DNA of 64,000 nt from Candidatus Brevundimonas phytovorans (GCA_029203145.1 CP119309.1:1947001-2011000); one strand, 5' to 3'; positions 24,140-33,324 are shown, numbered from the stretch's first letter. Numbers and translations: made by a program. Notes: generated from the letters alone by a model not told the origin.

Positions 24140-24913
24140 TCAGCCGGCTTTCGAGAAATCCGGCGCCCGTTTCTGACTGAAGGCCATGAAGGCTTCCATC
24201 GCTTCGGGGCTGCGCATCTGCGAGCCAAAGGCCTCGGCCTCACGCTGCATCAGCACCCACAGGGCTTCGGCGTCGCGCATCAGAGCCTTGGTCTTGCGGA
24301 TCGAGTTGGGCGCGCGCTGTGCCAGCTTGTCGGCCAACTGGCGGGCCGTAGCGTCGACCTGATCGGCCGGAACCGCCCGGTTGGCCATGCCCCAGGCCAG
24401 GGCCGTCTTGCCGTCGATGGCCTCTCCCAGGGCGAAGATTTCAAAGGCGCGCTGATGGCCGATCACCGCCGGCAGCAGCAGGGTCGAGGCCGCTTCCGGC
24501 GCCAGGGCCAGGTTGATGAAGGGCGCAGACAACAGGGCGTCCTCGGCCACCACCACCATGTCACAGTGCAGCAGCAGCGTCAGGCCGATGCCCACGGCGC
24601 GCCCGCGCACCGCCGCCACCGCCGGCTTGTCCAGATCGGCCAGAGACTTCAGGAAGCGGAACACCCCCATCTCGACCATGTCGCCGGTCGTCTGACCGAT
24701 GGCGATGAAGTCGGCGATGTCGTTGCCCGCCGAAAACGAGTCGCCCTCGCTGCGGAACAGGACCACGCGCACGGCGTCGTCCGCCTTGGCCCGCTCGGTC
24801 GCCTCGGCCAGGGCCGTGTACATGGCCTGGGTAATGGCGTTCTTCTTATCCGTCCGGTCGAAGACGACCGTCAGGACGCCGCCGTCCAGATCAACCTTGA
24901 TGTGTTCGCTCAT
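24140..24913 (-). CDS. Enoyl-CoA hydratase/isomerase family protein
   Basis: This 257-residue crotonase-fold protein has the oxyanion-hole segments SEGDSFSAGNDIADF and AVAAVRGRAVGIGLTLLLHC, and SAPFINLALAPEAASTLLLP where one catalytic Glu usually lies. It hydrates or isomerises an enoyl-CoA; exact substrate unclear. ATG 24913 overlaps the TAA of the upstream MBL gene (TAATG), so the two are coupled. Confidence 0.9.
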   Translation of the reverse strand: MSEHIKVDLDGGVLTVVFDRTDKKNAITQAMYTALAEATERAKADDAVRVVLFRSEGDSFSAGNDIADFIAIGQTTGDMVEMGVFRFLKSLADLDKPAVAAVRGRAVGIGLTLLLHCDMVVVAEDALLSAPFINLALAPEAASTLLLPAVIGHQRAFEIFALGEAIDGKTALAWGMANRAVPADQVDATARQLADKLAQRAPNSIRKTKALMRDAEALWVLMQREAEAFGSQMRSPEAMEAFMAFSQKRAPDFSKAG

Positions 24914-25983
24914 TACGCCGCCTCCGTCAGTGTCCACCAGTCGACGCCCGCCTCATCGCGGTCGCGTCGGGCCCGCCCCTCGCGGGCCAGATAGTTCAGG
25001 TGAGCGATCGCCTCGCCCGTCGCCATGCCCAGCACCTCGTCGCCCACCGGGCGCGCGAACAGGGCCGAAAAAACATCGACGGCGCGGCTCGGCGCCTTCA
25101 GCGTCCGCTCCAGCCGCTTCAGCGCTGTCTCATGCCCCCGGATCAGGGCCTCCAGCCGGGTGGTGACGCCGTAAAAGGGTTCGCCGTGGGACGGCAGGAC
25201 GAACAGATCGCCGGGCAGCCGCACCTTCAGCGCCTCAAGCGAGCGCAGCCATTCGCCCAGGGGATCGCCGTCAGGCTCTGTGGGCCAGACCGACACGTTC
25301 GATGAAATACGCGGCAGGATCTGATCGCCGGACAGCATGACGCCGTCGCTCTCGCGCCACAGGCAGACATGCTCCGGGCTATGGCCTTCGCCGATCACCA
25401 CACGCCAGTCTCCGGCGCCGATGCGCACCACGTCGTTTGCAGACAGGCGCTGATAGGCCGAGGGCATAGGCGCCACGGCCTTGCCGAAGCCGCCGTAGCC
25501 GGTGCGCCAGCGCGCGATCTGTTCGTTGTTCCAACCGGCGGCGCGATAGAAGATCTCACCTGAATCCGGAGCAGGCTGACCCTCGTCGGCGATCAGCATC
25601 CGCGCCGTCACATATTCCAGCCGCGACATCAGCAGGGGCGCGTCAAAGCGCTCACACAGCCAGCCCGCCAGCCCGATATGGTCGGGGTGCATATGGGTGC
25701 AGATGATCCTCTTGACCGGCTTGCCGCCCAGCGGCCCCGCCAGCGCCGCCTCCCACCCCTCGCGAGAGGCGCTGGTCTTCAATCCCGTATCCACCAGGGT
25801 CCAGCCCTCGCCATCCGCCAGGGCATAGACGTTGATATGGTTCAGCGTCATCGGCAGCGGCAGACGCAGCCACAGGACACCGGGCGCAACCTCGATCGCC
25901 TGGCCGGTTTCCGGCACGCCGGCCAGCGGATAGGTCAGCCCCCGCTCCACGCGGCCATCAGGTCCAGCGACGCCGTCTGCCAA
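24913..25983 (-). CDS. MBL-fold metallo-hydrolase
   Basis: This 356-residue metallo-beta-lactamase-fold enzyme shows CTHMHPDHIGLAG (HxHxDH metal motif), GHSPEHVCLW and SGDQILPRIS as further ligands, with a helical C-terminal domain. The length and tail fit the lactonase/thioesterase-like subgroup. The start is TTG 25983 (LADGVAGPDG), supported by AGGAGA just upstream. Coupling to an enoyl-CoA hydratase suggests action on a CoA ester or related acyl compound, which is inference. Confidence 0.88.
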   Translation of the reverse strand: MADGVAGPDGRVERGLTYPLAGVPETGQAIEVAPGVLWLRLPLPMTLNHINVYALADGEGWTLVDTGLKTSASREGWEAALAGPLGGKPVKRIICTHMHPDHIGLAGWLCERFDAPLLMSRLEYVTARMLIADEGQPAPDSGEIFYRAAGWNNEQIARWRTGYGGFGKAVAPMPSAYQRLSANDVVRIGAGDWRVVIGEGHSPEHVCLWRESDGVMLSGDQILPRISSNVSVWPTEPDGDPLGEWLRSLEALKVRLPGDLFVLPSHGEPFYGVTTRLEALIRGHETALKRLERTLKAPSRAVDVFSALFARPVGDEVLGMATGEAIAHLNYLAREGRARRDRDEAGVDWWTLTEAA

Positions 25984-26098
25984 GTCCGTCTCCTATCGAA
26001 ACCATCTCTTTATGGGGCGAATGTCATCGCGTCCATCGCCTTGACCCAGGCTCTTTGGACCGGCAGGACGTTTCCTCCCTTTGACAGGAGCGTCACCC

Positions 26099-27016
26099 GT
26101 GGCTCTGTATTCCCGCTTTATGGCCGTGCTTGCTGCGGTCGCCCTGACCTCGACGATGGCCGCGCCGGCCTTCGCCCAATCCCAAGCACCCAATCAGCCG
26201 GAAGTTCGTGAAGGCTCCAACAATCGCGCTGGGCGCAGCCGTGAGCCGCGCGCTGCTCGCGCGCCGAGCGAAGCCCAGGTCCGCACCGCCGTTCAAGGGC
26301 ATCTGACCACCCTGGGCAACACCTGCCAGATCACCGAAGCCAAGCTCCTGGGCCAGACGCCGGACAAGTCTTCGCTCTACGAAATCGCCTGCGCCACAGG
26401 TCCCGGCTATATCGTGTTGGGCTCGACCCCGCCTTCGGCCACGGACTGCCTGGTCCTTGCAACCTCCGCCGAAAACGCCCGCGCCAAGGACCCCGCGGCT
26501 GAGGTTGGCACAGTTTGCACCCTGCCGGCCAATGACAACGGCCCCGCCGTTCTCGAGGCCTATGCACGCGAAGCCGGCATGGACTGCGTCATCGACGGCG
26601 CCGGGATTGTCGGCGCCGCCGCCGACGGCGCCATCGTCTATGAGATCGGCTGCGCCAACGCCGACGGCGCTCGCATCCAGAAATCCGCCTCGGGCTGGAC
26701 GCGTTCGCCCTGCTTCGAGCTCGCCTCGATCAACGCGACCTGCAAATTTACTCAGCCCGCGGAGCAAGCCGCGACCCTGAAGGCTTGGCTGGCTGGCAGC
26801 GATGCCGCCGGTTGCGACGTGCAGCAGGCCCGCTTCATGGGCCAGAACGCCAATGGCAGCTTCTATGAAGCGACCTGCGCCGGCGCCGACGGCGTCATCG
26901 TGCGCTTCAATGCCGAAAAAGCCGTGCAACAGGTCTATCCCTGCGCCACCGCCCAAACGATCGGCGGCGGCTGCAAGCTGACGACCACGCCTCCGGCCGC
27001 GACGCCGCAAGCCTAG
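26099..27016 (+). CDS. Secreted protein with three four-cysteine repeats
   Basis: This is a 305-residue protein from GTG 26099, which follows AGGAG at 10 bases; ATG 26120 is an alternative. The signal peptide ends APAFA|QSQ. After a basic linker (about 30-60) come three units of about 80 residues, each with four Cys: 76, 98, 117, 140; then 163, 185, 205, 215; then 239, 260, 282, 292. Each has a shared core, G-x-YEI-x-C in the first two (SLYEIACATG, IVYEIGCANA) and FYEATCAG in the third, and ends C-[TK]-[LF]. Two disulfides per unit are likely. I do not recognise the family or function. A strong terminator follows. Confidence 0.82.
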   Translation: MALYSRFMAVLAAVALTSTMAAPAFAQSQAPNQPEVREGSNNRAGRSREPRAARAPSEAQVRTAVQGHLTTLGNTCQITEAKLLGQTPDKSSLYEIACATGPGYIVLGSTPPSATDCLVLATSAENARAKDPAAEVGTVCTLPANDNGPAVLEAYAREAGMDCVIDGAGIVGAAADGAIVYEIGCANADGARIQKSASGWTRSPCFELASINATCKFTQPAEQAATLKAWLAGSDAAGCDVQQARFMGQNANGSFYEATCAGADGVIVRFNAEKAVQQVYPCATAQTIGGGCKLTTTPPAATPQA

Positions 27017-27040
27017 GCGACATCCGGATCGTCGAACGAA

Positions 27041-27075
27041 GCGCCGCCGGATCACTCCGGCGGCGTCTTTGTTTT
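27041..27075 (+). terminator. Intrinsic terminator after the cysteine-repeat gene
   Basis: The stem CGCCGCCGG/CCGGCGGCG with loop ATCACT is followed by TCTTTGTTTT, 25 bp past the stop at 27016 and just before xth. Confidence 0.85.
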
Positions 27076-27121
27076 CACCGCCCCCTTCACGGTGAACGCG
27101 GCTCGCCTTAGCCTTACGGCC

Positions 27122-27907
27122 ATGCGCATCGCCACCTGGAACGTGAACTCGGTCAACGCCCGCCTGCCCACGGTGCTGGCCTGGCTGGAAGCCGCCAATC
27201 CTGACGTCGTCTGCTTCCAGGAAATCAAATGCGTGGACGAGAAATTCCCGCGCGAGGCCTTCGAGAGCCTGGGCTACAACGTCGAGACCCACGGTCAGAA
27301 GACCTATAACGGCGTCGCCATCCTGTCGAAGTTCCCGCTGTCAGACATCCAGCGCGGCCTGCCTGGCGACGACAGCGACGAACAGGCCCGCTATCTGGAG
27401 GCTGTCATCGAGGCCCCGGTTCCGGTGCGCGTGGCGTCGATCTACCTGCCCAACGGCAATCCGCTCGGCGCCGAGAAGTTTCCCTACAAGCTGGCCTGGT
27501 TCCAGCGTCTGCACGACCACGCCAAGGGCCTGCTGGCCTATGAAGAGCCGCTGGCCCTGTGCGGCGACTACAACTGCATCCTGACGCCCGAGGACGCGGC
27601 CAAGCCCGAGGACTGGGTCAACGACGCCCTGTTCCAGCCGGAAACGCGCGCGGCCCTGAACGCCATGAAGTGGCTGGGCCTGTCGGACGCCCATGAGTTG
27701 GGTCAGGAGCCCAAGGGCACCTACACCTTCTGGGACTATCAGGCCGGCGCCTGGCAAAGGAACAACGGCATCCGCATCGACTACGCCCTGCTGTCGCCCC
27801 AGGCGACGGACCGGTTCCGCGGCATCGAGACCCACCGCGAGGCCCGCGACATGGAAAAGCCCAGCGACCACGTCCCCGTGGTGGTCGACCTGGATCTGGA
27901 CGCCTGA
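27122..27907 (+). CDS. xth: Exodeoxyribonuclease III
   Basis: This 261-residue AP endonuclease/3'-exonuclease acts in base excision repair. MRIATWNVNSVNAR opens the EEP fold; CFQEIK holds the metal-binding Glu, LCGDYNCI the Asp/Asn pair, and SDHVPVVVDL the catalytic His. ATG 27122 is chosen because the family always begins at this strand. The gene is followed after 3 bp by an unknown membrane protein gene, so both are probably one transcript. Confidence 0.95.
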   Translation: MRIATWNVNSVNARLPTVLAWLEAANPDVVCFQEIKCVDEKFPREAFESLGYNVETHGQKTYNGVAILSKFPLSDIQRGLPGDDSDEQARYLEAVIEAPVPVRVASIYLPNGNPLGAEKFPYKLAWFQRLHDHAKGLLAYEEPLALCGDYNCILTPEDAAKPEDWVNDALFQPETRAALNAMKWLGLSDAHELGQEPKGTYTFWDYQAGAWQRNNGIRIDYALLSPQATDRFRGIETHREARDMEKPSDHVPVVVDLDLDA

Positions 27908-27910
27908 CCC

Positions 27911-28426
27911 ATGAGCGAGACGTTCAGGGTCATCCTGCTGATCGCCCTGACCGCCGCCTTCCTGACGACGGGCGCCCTGATGCTGTCCTGGTGGATGGAG
28001 CCTGAGCGACGACTGAAGCGGGCCCTGATGAAGACGCTGGGCGTCAAGGCCGACACTGAGGCCCTTTCCCCCGCCGAGGGTCGCGCCGCGGGTCTGGATT
28101 TCGACGGCGGTCAGGTCGTCGTGCTGTGGAAACGCGGTTCTCAGGGCCTGGTCTATGCCTTCGACGAGGTCGAGGGCGGCGAGATCATCGTCGACGGCCA
28201 TGTCGTCGCCCGCGCCCGGCGCGGCCTGGCGCGCAAGGATCTGGACGTCGTCGTGCCCGAGGCGGAACAGGTGGTTCTGCGCCTGATGTTCGACGACACG
28301 CGCAGCCCCGAGTTCGAACTGGCCCTGTGGAACGCCGACCTGCCCGCCTCCACCGGGTCGCCGACCGAGGCGTTGCGGCTGGGGCGCCGCTGGTTGTCGC
28401 ACGTCGAAGCCCTGATGAAGCGCTGA
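27911..28426 (+). CDS. Single-helix membrane protein of unknown function
   Basis: This 171-residue protein has one N-terminal helix (VILLIALTAAFLTTGALMLS) and a soluble remainder with alternating beta and charged segments (GLDFDGGQVVVLWKRGSQGL, DVVVPEAEQVVLRLMFDD). No family recognised. It starts 3 bp after the xth stop, an unusually tight link for a repair nuclease, although no functional link is known. Confidence 0.75.
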   Translation: MSETFRVILLIALTAAFLTTGALMLSWWMEPERRLKRALMKTLGVKADTEALSPAEGRAAGLDFDGGQVVVLWKRGSQGLVYAFDEVEGGEIIVDGHVVARARRGLARKDLDVVVPEAEQVVLRLMFDDTRSPEFELALWNADLPASTGSPTEALRLGRRWLSHVEALMKR

Positions 28427-28497
28427 TCGCCCTTCCCGCCTCCGCTGCGGAAGGCTAGAAGCCGCCTCTACTGTTTACTGTGTTTCAGGAGCCCGCC

Positions 28498-29418
28498 GTG
28501 GCCCGTCTCTTCGACGCCTACATCATCGCCGACTGGACCGCCGCCGAAGGCAAGAAGCTGGGCGAGCAGACCCTGTGGGTCGGCGTCGCCAAGCGCGACG
28601 TGCGTTTCCGCCTCTATACCGAGACCCACAACGTCGCCACGCGCGCCGAAGGCGAAGCCCTGATCGCCGACCTGCTGGCCGAGCACCGCAAGCGCGGCGA
28701 CCGCGTCCTGGTCGGCTTCGACTTCGACTTCGGCTTCCCAGCCGGCACGGCTGCGCGCCTCAAGCTGGACGGCCGCCCGTGGGAGGCCATGGGCAAGTTC
28801 TTGGCCGCCAACATCGTCGACAAGGCCGGCAACACCAACAACCGCTATCAGGTCGCGGCCAAGATGAACCGGCTGATGACCGACCAGCCCTGGCCCTTCT
28901 GGGGCGCGCCCGCCAGCCAGGCCCAGCGCTGGCTGACCACGACCAAGCCGCCCGAAGGCGCCGGCGCCGACATCCCGGAGTTCCGCGCCACCGAACTGGC
29001 CGCGCGCAAGGACAAGCTGCCGCCCAAGAGCGTCTGGCAGATGCACGGCGCGGGCGCTGTCGGCGGCCTGACCCTGCTGGGCGTGCCCATGCTGCGCCGC
29101 CTGCTGGACAAGCTGGGCGCCTCCGCCGCCGTCTGGCCCTTCAACACCGGCTGGCGTGAACTGACCGAGGCCGATGTAGAGCCCCTGTCGGCCGTCGTGG
29201 TCGAGGTCTGGCCCGCCCTGTTCGACGCCAAGCGCAAGATCAACGGCGAAGGCGTCAAGGAATACAAGACCCAGGCCCAGGTCCGCACCGCCGCCGAAGC
29301 CTTCGCCCAGATGGACGACGCGGGAACCCTGCAAAAAGCCTTCGCCCCGCCGAAGACGGCCGACGAGGCCCTGGTGGCGCAGGTCGAAAGCGAAGAGGGC
29401 TGGATCCTGGGGGTCTAA
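28498..29418 (+). CDS. Conserved protein of unknown function, possible RNase H-like fold
   Basis: This roughly 306-residue soluble protein from GTG 28498 is placed eight bases after AGGAG; upstream in-frame codons have no better site. It opens with FDAYIIADWTA, a strand ending in Asp, has a second acidic strand LVGFDFDFGFPAG and a C-terminal VVVEVWPALF. Such spaced acidic strands resemble DUF429-like predicted nucleases of the RNase H fold, but this is an impression. Similar sequences have been given cobalamin- or molybdopterin-related names in annotations; I see nothing that supports those. Confidence 0.7.
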   Translation: MARLFDAYIIADWTAAEGKKLGEQTLWVGVAKRDVRFRLYTETHNVATRAEGEALIADLLAEHRKRGDRVLVGFDFDFGFPAGTAARLKLDGRPWEAMGKFLAANIVDKAGNTNNRYQVAAKMNRLMTDQPWPFWGAPASQAQRWLTTTKPPEGAGADIPEFRATELAARKDKLPPKSVWQMHGAGAVGGLTLLGVPMLRRLLDKLGASAAVWPFNTGWRELTEADVEPLSAVVVEVWPALFDAKRKINGEGVKEYKTQAQVRTAAEAFAQMDDAGTLQKAFAPPKTADEALVAQVESEEGWILGV

Positions 29419-29436
29419 CTCGCCCCCTCCTTTCTC

Positions 29437-29462
29437 CTCATTCCGGCGAAGGCCGGGATGAG
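29437..29462. repeat. Palindromic intergenic hairpin between convergent genes
   Basis: CTCATTCCGGC-GAAG-GCCGGGATGAG is an 11-bp stem with one mismatch and a GAAG loop. It has the look of the short palindromes scattered through alphaproteobacterial intergenic regions and may serve as a two-way terminator between the 28498 gene and recN. Confidence 0.6.
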
Positions 29463-29468
29463 CGACAA

Positions 29469-31166
29469 TCAGCCGATCAGCACCCGCGCCGCGGCCCGCG
29501 CCTCGTCCGTGATTTCGGCGCCGGACAGCATGCGGGCGATTTCTTCCTGGCGGGGATGGGGTTCCAGCACGTCGATGGAGGTGCGGGTGTGGCCGTCGTG
29601 GTCGGCCTTGCGGACCTTCCAGTGGGTGTGGCCGCGTGAGGCGACCTGGGGGCTGTGGGTCACGACCAGGACCTGGGCCCCGCTCGACAGGCGTTGAAGG
29701 CGCGAACCCACGGCCTCGGCCACGGCGCCGCCGACGCCCTGATCGACCTCGTCGAAGATCATCACCGGCTGGCGCTGGTCCTCGCGGCTGGCCAGGGCCG
29801 CCTTCATGGCCAGGGCGAAGCGGGCCAGTTCGCCGCCGGAGGCCACCGTGTCCAGCGGGCCGAAGGGGGTGCCGGCGTTGGTGGCGACCTCGAAGCGCAC
29901 CGTCTCGACGCCCAGAGGGCCGCGACGGTTCTCGATGGGGTCCAGGGTCACGCGGAAGCGGGCGCGATCCAGTTTCAGCGGCCCCAGTTCGCCCATGACG
30001 GCGGCGGTCAGTCGATCACCCGCGGCCTCGCGCGCCGAGGTCAGCAGCATGGCGGCCACGTCATAGGCCTCGATCGCCACGGCCACGTCGCGGCGGGCAT
30101 TGGTCAGGGCCTCGGCCCCGTCCTCGATCAGGCGCAGTTGCTCGCGCAGACGCACCCGCAGCCCCGGCAGGGCGTCGACCGTGGTGTTCAGCTTTCGCGC
30201 GGCGGCGCGCAGGCTGAACAGCCGCTCCTCGGCCTTGTCCAGACGGCCGGGTTCGAAGTCGAAGGCGTCGGCGGCGGCGTCCACCGCGGCGACGGCTTCC
30301 GTCGCCTCGACCAGGGCGCGATCCACGGCCTCTGCGGCCAGGCCCAGCTTGATGATGATCAGGTTGTCGCCCTCGGCGCCCGCCTGAACCGCGCGCTGGC
30401 GGGCGTGTTCAACGGCGCGCAGGGCCGAGGCCAGACGCTGGCTCAGCTTGTCTCCGCCCAGCAGGTTGCGGGCGTCGGCCAGGTCGGCCACGGCCTTTTC
30501 CGAGGCCCCGAGGATGGCGCGTTCGCCGGCCAGTTCGGTCTCTTCGTCCGGCTGCGGGTCCAGGGCGTCGAGGTCGGCCAGGTTGAGCGCGATCTCCTCG
30601 GCCTTGGCGGCGGCTTCGGCGGCGGAGGCTTCCAGTTCGTCCAGACGCCCCTGCGCGGCCTTCAGCCGGTCGGCGGCGGCGGCCACGCCCGACAGCTGGG
30701 GCTGCAGGCCGCCATAGTTGTCCAGCAAGGCGCGGTGGGTCTTCCAGTCCAGCAGGCCGACCGTCTCGTGCTGGCCATGCACCTCGACCAGCAGGGCGCC
30801 GATCTCACGCAGGGCGGTCACGCCCGCCGGCTGGTCGTTGACGTAGGCCCGGCTGCGGCCGTCGGCCGAGACGACCCGGCGCAGAATCAGTTCCTCGCCC
30901 GGCGCGACCTCGAAGCCGCGCTCGGCCAGAAGGGCGATCAGGGCCTCGTCGTCGGGGGCGGTGAAGACGGCGGTGGCGACCGCCTGCTTGGCGCCCGCGC
31001 GCACCAGCCCGGCGTCGCCGCGCGCCCCCAGGGCCAGGCCCAGGGCGTCGAGAATGATGGACTTGCCGGCCCCGGTTTCGCCGGTCAGCACGGTCAGGCC
31101 TTCGCCGACCTCCAGGTCGAGGGCGTCGACGAGGACGACGTCACGGATCGAGAGAGTGGTCAGCAT
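29469..31166 (-). CDS. recN: DNA repair protein RecN
   Basis: This 565-residue SMC-like ATPase acts in double-strand break repair. The Walker A motif LTGETGAGKSIILDALGLAL is at about residues 27-46; a central coiled coil follows; the C-terminal head has VASGGELARFALAMKAALA (signature) and PVMIFDEVDQGVGG (Walker B). ATG 31166 (MLTTLSIRDV) is used because the family begins at this strand. I saw no SOS box in the short upstream region. It lies downstream of bamD with a terminator between. Confidence 0.96.
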   Translation of the reverse strand: MLTTLSIRDVVLVDALDLEVGEGLTVLTGETGAGKSIILDALGLALGARGDAGLVRAGAKQAVATAVFTAPDDEALIALLAERGFEVAPGEELILRRVVSADGRSRAYVNDQPAGVTALREIGALLVEVHGQHETVGLLDWKTHRALLDNYGGLQPQLSGVAAAADRLKAAQGRLDELEASAAEAAAKAEEIALNLADLDALDPQPDEETELAGERAILGASEKAVADLADARNLLGGDKLSQRLASALRAVEHARQRAVQAGAEGDNLIIIKLGLAAEAVDRALVEATEAVAAVDAAADAFDFEPGRLDKAEERLFSLRAAARKLNTTVDALPGLRVRLREQLRLIEDGAEALTNARRDVAVAIEAYDVAAMLLTSAREAAGDRLTAAVMGELGPLKLDRARFRVTLDPIENRRGPLGVETVRFEVATNAGTPFGPLDTVASGGELARFALAMKAALASREDQRQPVMIFDEVDQGVGGAVAEAVGSRLQRLSSGAQVLVVTHSPQVASRGHTHWKVRKADHDGHTRTSIDVLEPHPRQEEIARMLSGAEITDEARAAARVLIG

Positions 31167-31206
31167 GGGCCAGCGTGATTCGACTTTACAGCCCACTGTA
31201 GCCGGA

Positions 31207-31245
31207 AACAGAAAGGGAACGCAGCGTCTTTCCGCAGGCGTTCCC
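31207..31245 (-). terminator. Terminator after bamD
   Basis: The minus strand reads GGGAACGC, a 15-base spacer, GCGTTCCC and then TTTCTGTTT. It lies 40 bp past the bamD stop and ahead of recN. Confidence 0.65.
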
Positions 31246-31284
31246 CCTCTTGGCCTCTATGGACCCCCGATTGGCGCTGACGGA

Positions 31285-32136
31285 TCAGGCGCCGCCAGGA
31301 ATGATGCGCTGCAGCCAGCTCTCACGCTTGGCCTCGGGCTGGACGTCAGGGCGCTGCCCGCGCTCGGTCAGCAGGGCGTAGGCCTCAGCGTACCACGCGC
31401 TGCCCGGATAGTTGTGACCCAGCACGGCGGCGTTGCGCGTCGCCTCCTCGTTCAGGCCCAGGGCGACATTGACCTCGACCAGGCGATAGAGGGCCTCCGG
31501 CGTGTGCGAGCTGCGCTGGAAGGCTTCGTTATTGATCACGGCCTTGTAGCGGTTCAGCGCCGCCAGCGGCTGGTTGGCGCGCTGATAGAAGCGGCCCACG
31601 GCCATTTCCTTGCCGGCCAGCTGGTCGTTGACCATGTCGATCTTGACGCGCGCGTCGGTGGCGTAGGGCGTGTTGGGATAGCGCCGCGCCACGTCGCGCA
31701 GGCCGACCAGAGCGGCCTCGGCATAGCCCTGGTCGCGGCCCACATCGACAATCTGCTCGAAGTTGCAGATGGCGCGCATGTAGAAGGCGTAGGCCGCCGA
31801 CGGATTGCCGGGGAACAGGGCGATGAAGCGGTCAGCCGCTGCGATGGCGTCCTGATAATTATTGTTCTGATAATAGGCGTAGACCTGCATCAGGATCGCG
31901 CGGCGCGACCACTCCGAATACGGGTGCTGGCGTTCGACTTCCTGGAAATAGTCGACCGCGTCGGTCCAGCGCTTGGACTGCAGGCGCTGATAGCCGGTGT
32001 TGTAGAGCGCTTCGACCGGACGCTCTTCATAGGCCAGCTTCTGACGCGGCTTGTTCCCGGCGCAGGCGGAAACCGTCAGGGCGGCGACGGCGACCGTCAG
32101 CAGAGTCAGGCCGGAACGGAACTTCGAAGCGGGCAA
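31285..32136 (-). CDS. bamD: Outer-membrane assembly lipoprotein BamD
   Basis: BamD is the essential TPR lipoprotein of the BAM complex that folds outer-membrane barrels. The 283 residues have a signal peptide with lipobox (VAALTVSACAGN) and five TPR-like helical pairs beginning VEALYNTGYQRLQSKRWTDA and including RRYPNTPYATDARVKID. The start is TTG 32136 (LPASKFRSG), seven bases after AGAGG. In many Caulobacterales bamD lies near ftsZ-lpxC and recN; here recN follows, while prs is the divergent neighbour upstream. Confidence 0.95.
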   Translation of the reverse strand: MPASKFRSGLTLLTVAVAALTVSACAGNKPRQKLAYEERPVEALYNTGYQRLQSKRWTDAVDYFQEVERQHPYSEWSRRAILMQVYAYYQNNNYQDAIAAADRFIALFPGNPSAAYAFYMRAICNFEQIVDVGRDQGYAEAALVGLRDVARRYPNTPYATDARVKIDMVNDQLAGKEMAVGRFYQRANQPLAALNRYKAVINNEAFQRSSHTPEALYRLVEVNVALGLNEEATRNAAVLGHNYPGSAWYAEAYALLTERGQRPDVQPEAKRESWLQRIIPGGA

Positions 32137-32341
32137 GGGCGACCTCTCAAGATGCCTTGGTCACAGCGCACCCCCGGTGCGCCGCTGTCGTTACGGCGAT
32201 CTCTATAGCAGCGACTGCGACCATGCCAATGCAGCGAAATCCGTCATGACGGGTTGATGCGAGGCGATCCGCTGCTAAAGAGCGCGTCCAGAAACGTCTG
32301 CGCTCATTGGCGCAGCGATGACGGCAAAAGGATGACCGGTA

Positions 32342-33277
32342 ATGAAGCTGCTCTCTGGCAATTCGAACCGGACCCTGTCCCAGGCCATCGCCACCCACCT
32401 CGACATGCCGCTGACCAAGGCTCAGGTGAAGCGATTCGCCGATAACGAGGTTTTCGCCGTCATCGAGGAGAACGTCCGCGGCGAGGACGTCTTCATCATC
32501 CAGTCGACCTCCTATCCGGCCAACGACAACCTGATGGAGCTGCTGATCATGACGGACGCCCTGGTGCGGGCGTCGGCGCGGCGGATCACGGCGGTCATGC
32601 CCTACTTCGGCTACGCCCGTCAGGATCGGAAGACCGGCGGCCGCACGCCCATCTCGGCCAAGCTGGTCGCCAACATGATCACCCGCGCCGGCGCTCACCG
32701 CGTCCTGACGATGGATCTGCACGCCGGTCAGATCCAGGGCTTCTTCGACATTCCGACCGATAACCTGGTGGCCACGCCGGTCCTGGCCCAGGACATCAAG
32801 GACAACTATCCGCGCGGCGACGACCTGATGATCGTCTCGCCCGACGTCGGCGGCGTGGTGCGCGCCCGCTCGCTGGCCAAGCGCCTCGACGCCGACCTGG
32901 CCATCGTCGACAAGCGCCGCCCCAAGGCGGGCGAGAGCGAGGTCATGAACATCATCGGCGACGTCGAAGGCCGCCGCTGCATCCTGTTCGACGACATCGT
33001 CGATTCGGGCGGCACCCTGGTCAACGCGGCCCAGGCCCTGATCGACCGCGGCGCAACGGAAGTCTCGGCCTATATCAGCCACGGCGTCCTGTCCGGCCCG
33101 GCGGTCCAGCGCGTCGCCAACGGCCCGCTCAAGGAGCTGGTGATCACCGATTCCATCGAACAGCCTGACGAAGTTTTGAACTGCTCGAAGATTCGCACGG
33201 TTTCCGTGGCGCCCCTTATCGGCGAGGCTATCCGCCGTATCGCCAACGAGGAATCGGTCTCGAAGCTGTTCGATTAA
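32342..33277 (+). CDS. prs: Ribose-phosphate pyrophosphokinase
   Basis: This 311-residue enzyme makes PRPP from ribose-5-phosphate and ATP for nucleotide, His and Trp synthesis. Motifs: FADNEVFAVIEENVRGEDVF, MPYFGYARQDRK (flexible loop), TMDLHAGQIQGFF (ATP site), AIVDKRRPKAGES (catalytic Lys/Arg) and CILFDDIVDSGGTL (PRPP signature). ATG 32342 follows AAAAGGATGACCGGT. The TAA stop is embedded in a CtrA-like site for the next gene. Confidence 0.97.
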   Translation: MKLLSGNSNRTLSQAIATHLDMPLTKAQVKRFADNEVFAVIEENVRGEDVFIIQSTSYPANDNLMELLIMTDALVRASARRITAVMPYFGYARQDRKTGGRTPISAKLVANMITRAGAHRVLTMDLHAGQIQGFFDIPTDNLVATPVLAQDIKDNYPRGDDLMIVSPDVGGVVRARSLAKRLDADLAIVDKRRPKAGESEVMNIIGDVEGRRCILFDDIVDSGGTLVNAAQALIDRGATEVSAYISHGVLSGPAVQRVANGPLKELVITDSIEQPDEVLNCSKIRTVSVAPLIGEAIRRIANEESVSKLFD

Positions 33278-33292
33278 CCTTCGAATAACCAT
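33274..33292 (+). promoter_or_regulatory. CtrA-like box between prs and the lipoprotein gene
   Basis: TTAA-CCTTCGA-ATAACCAT fits the CtrA consensus TTAA-N7-TTAAC with one mismatch and ends in the half-site TAACCAT. It overlaps the prs stop codon and lies about 95 bp before the lipoprotein start, so it would regulate that gene. Confidence 0.4.
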
Positions 33293-33324
33293 TCCCTCAG
33301 CGATATAAGTCGCATCAGTTTCAT

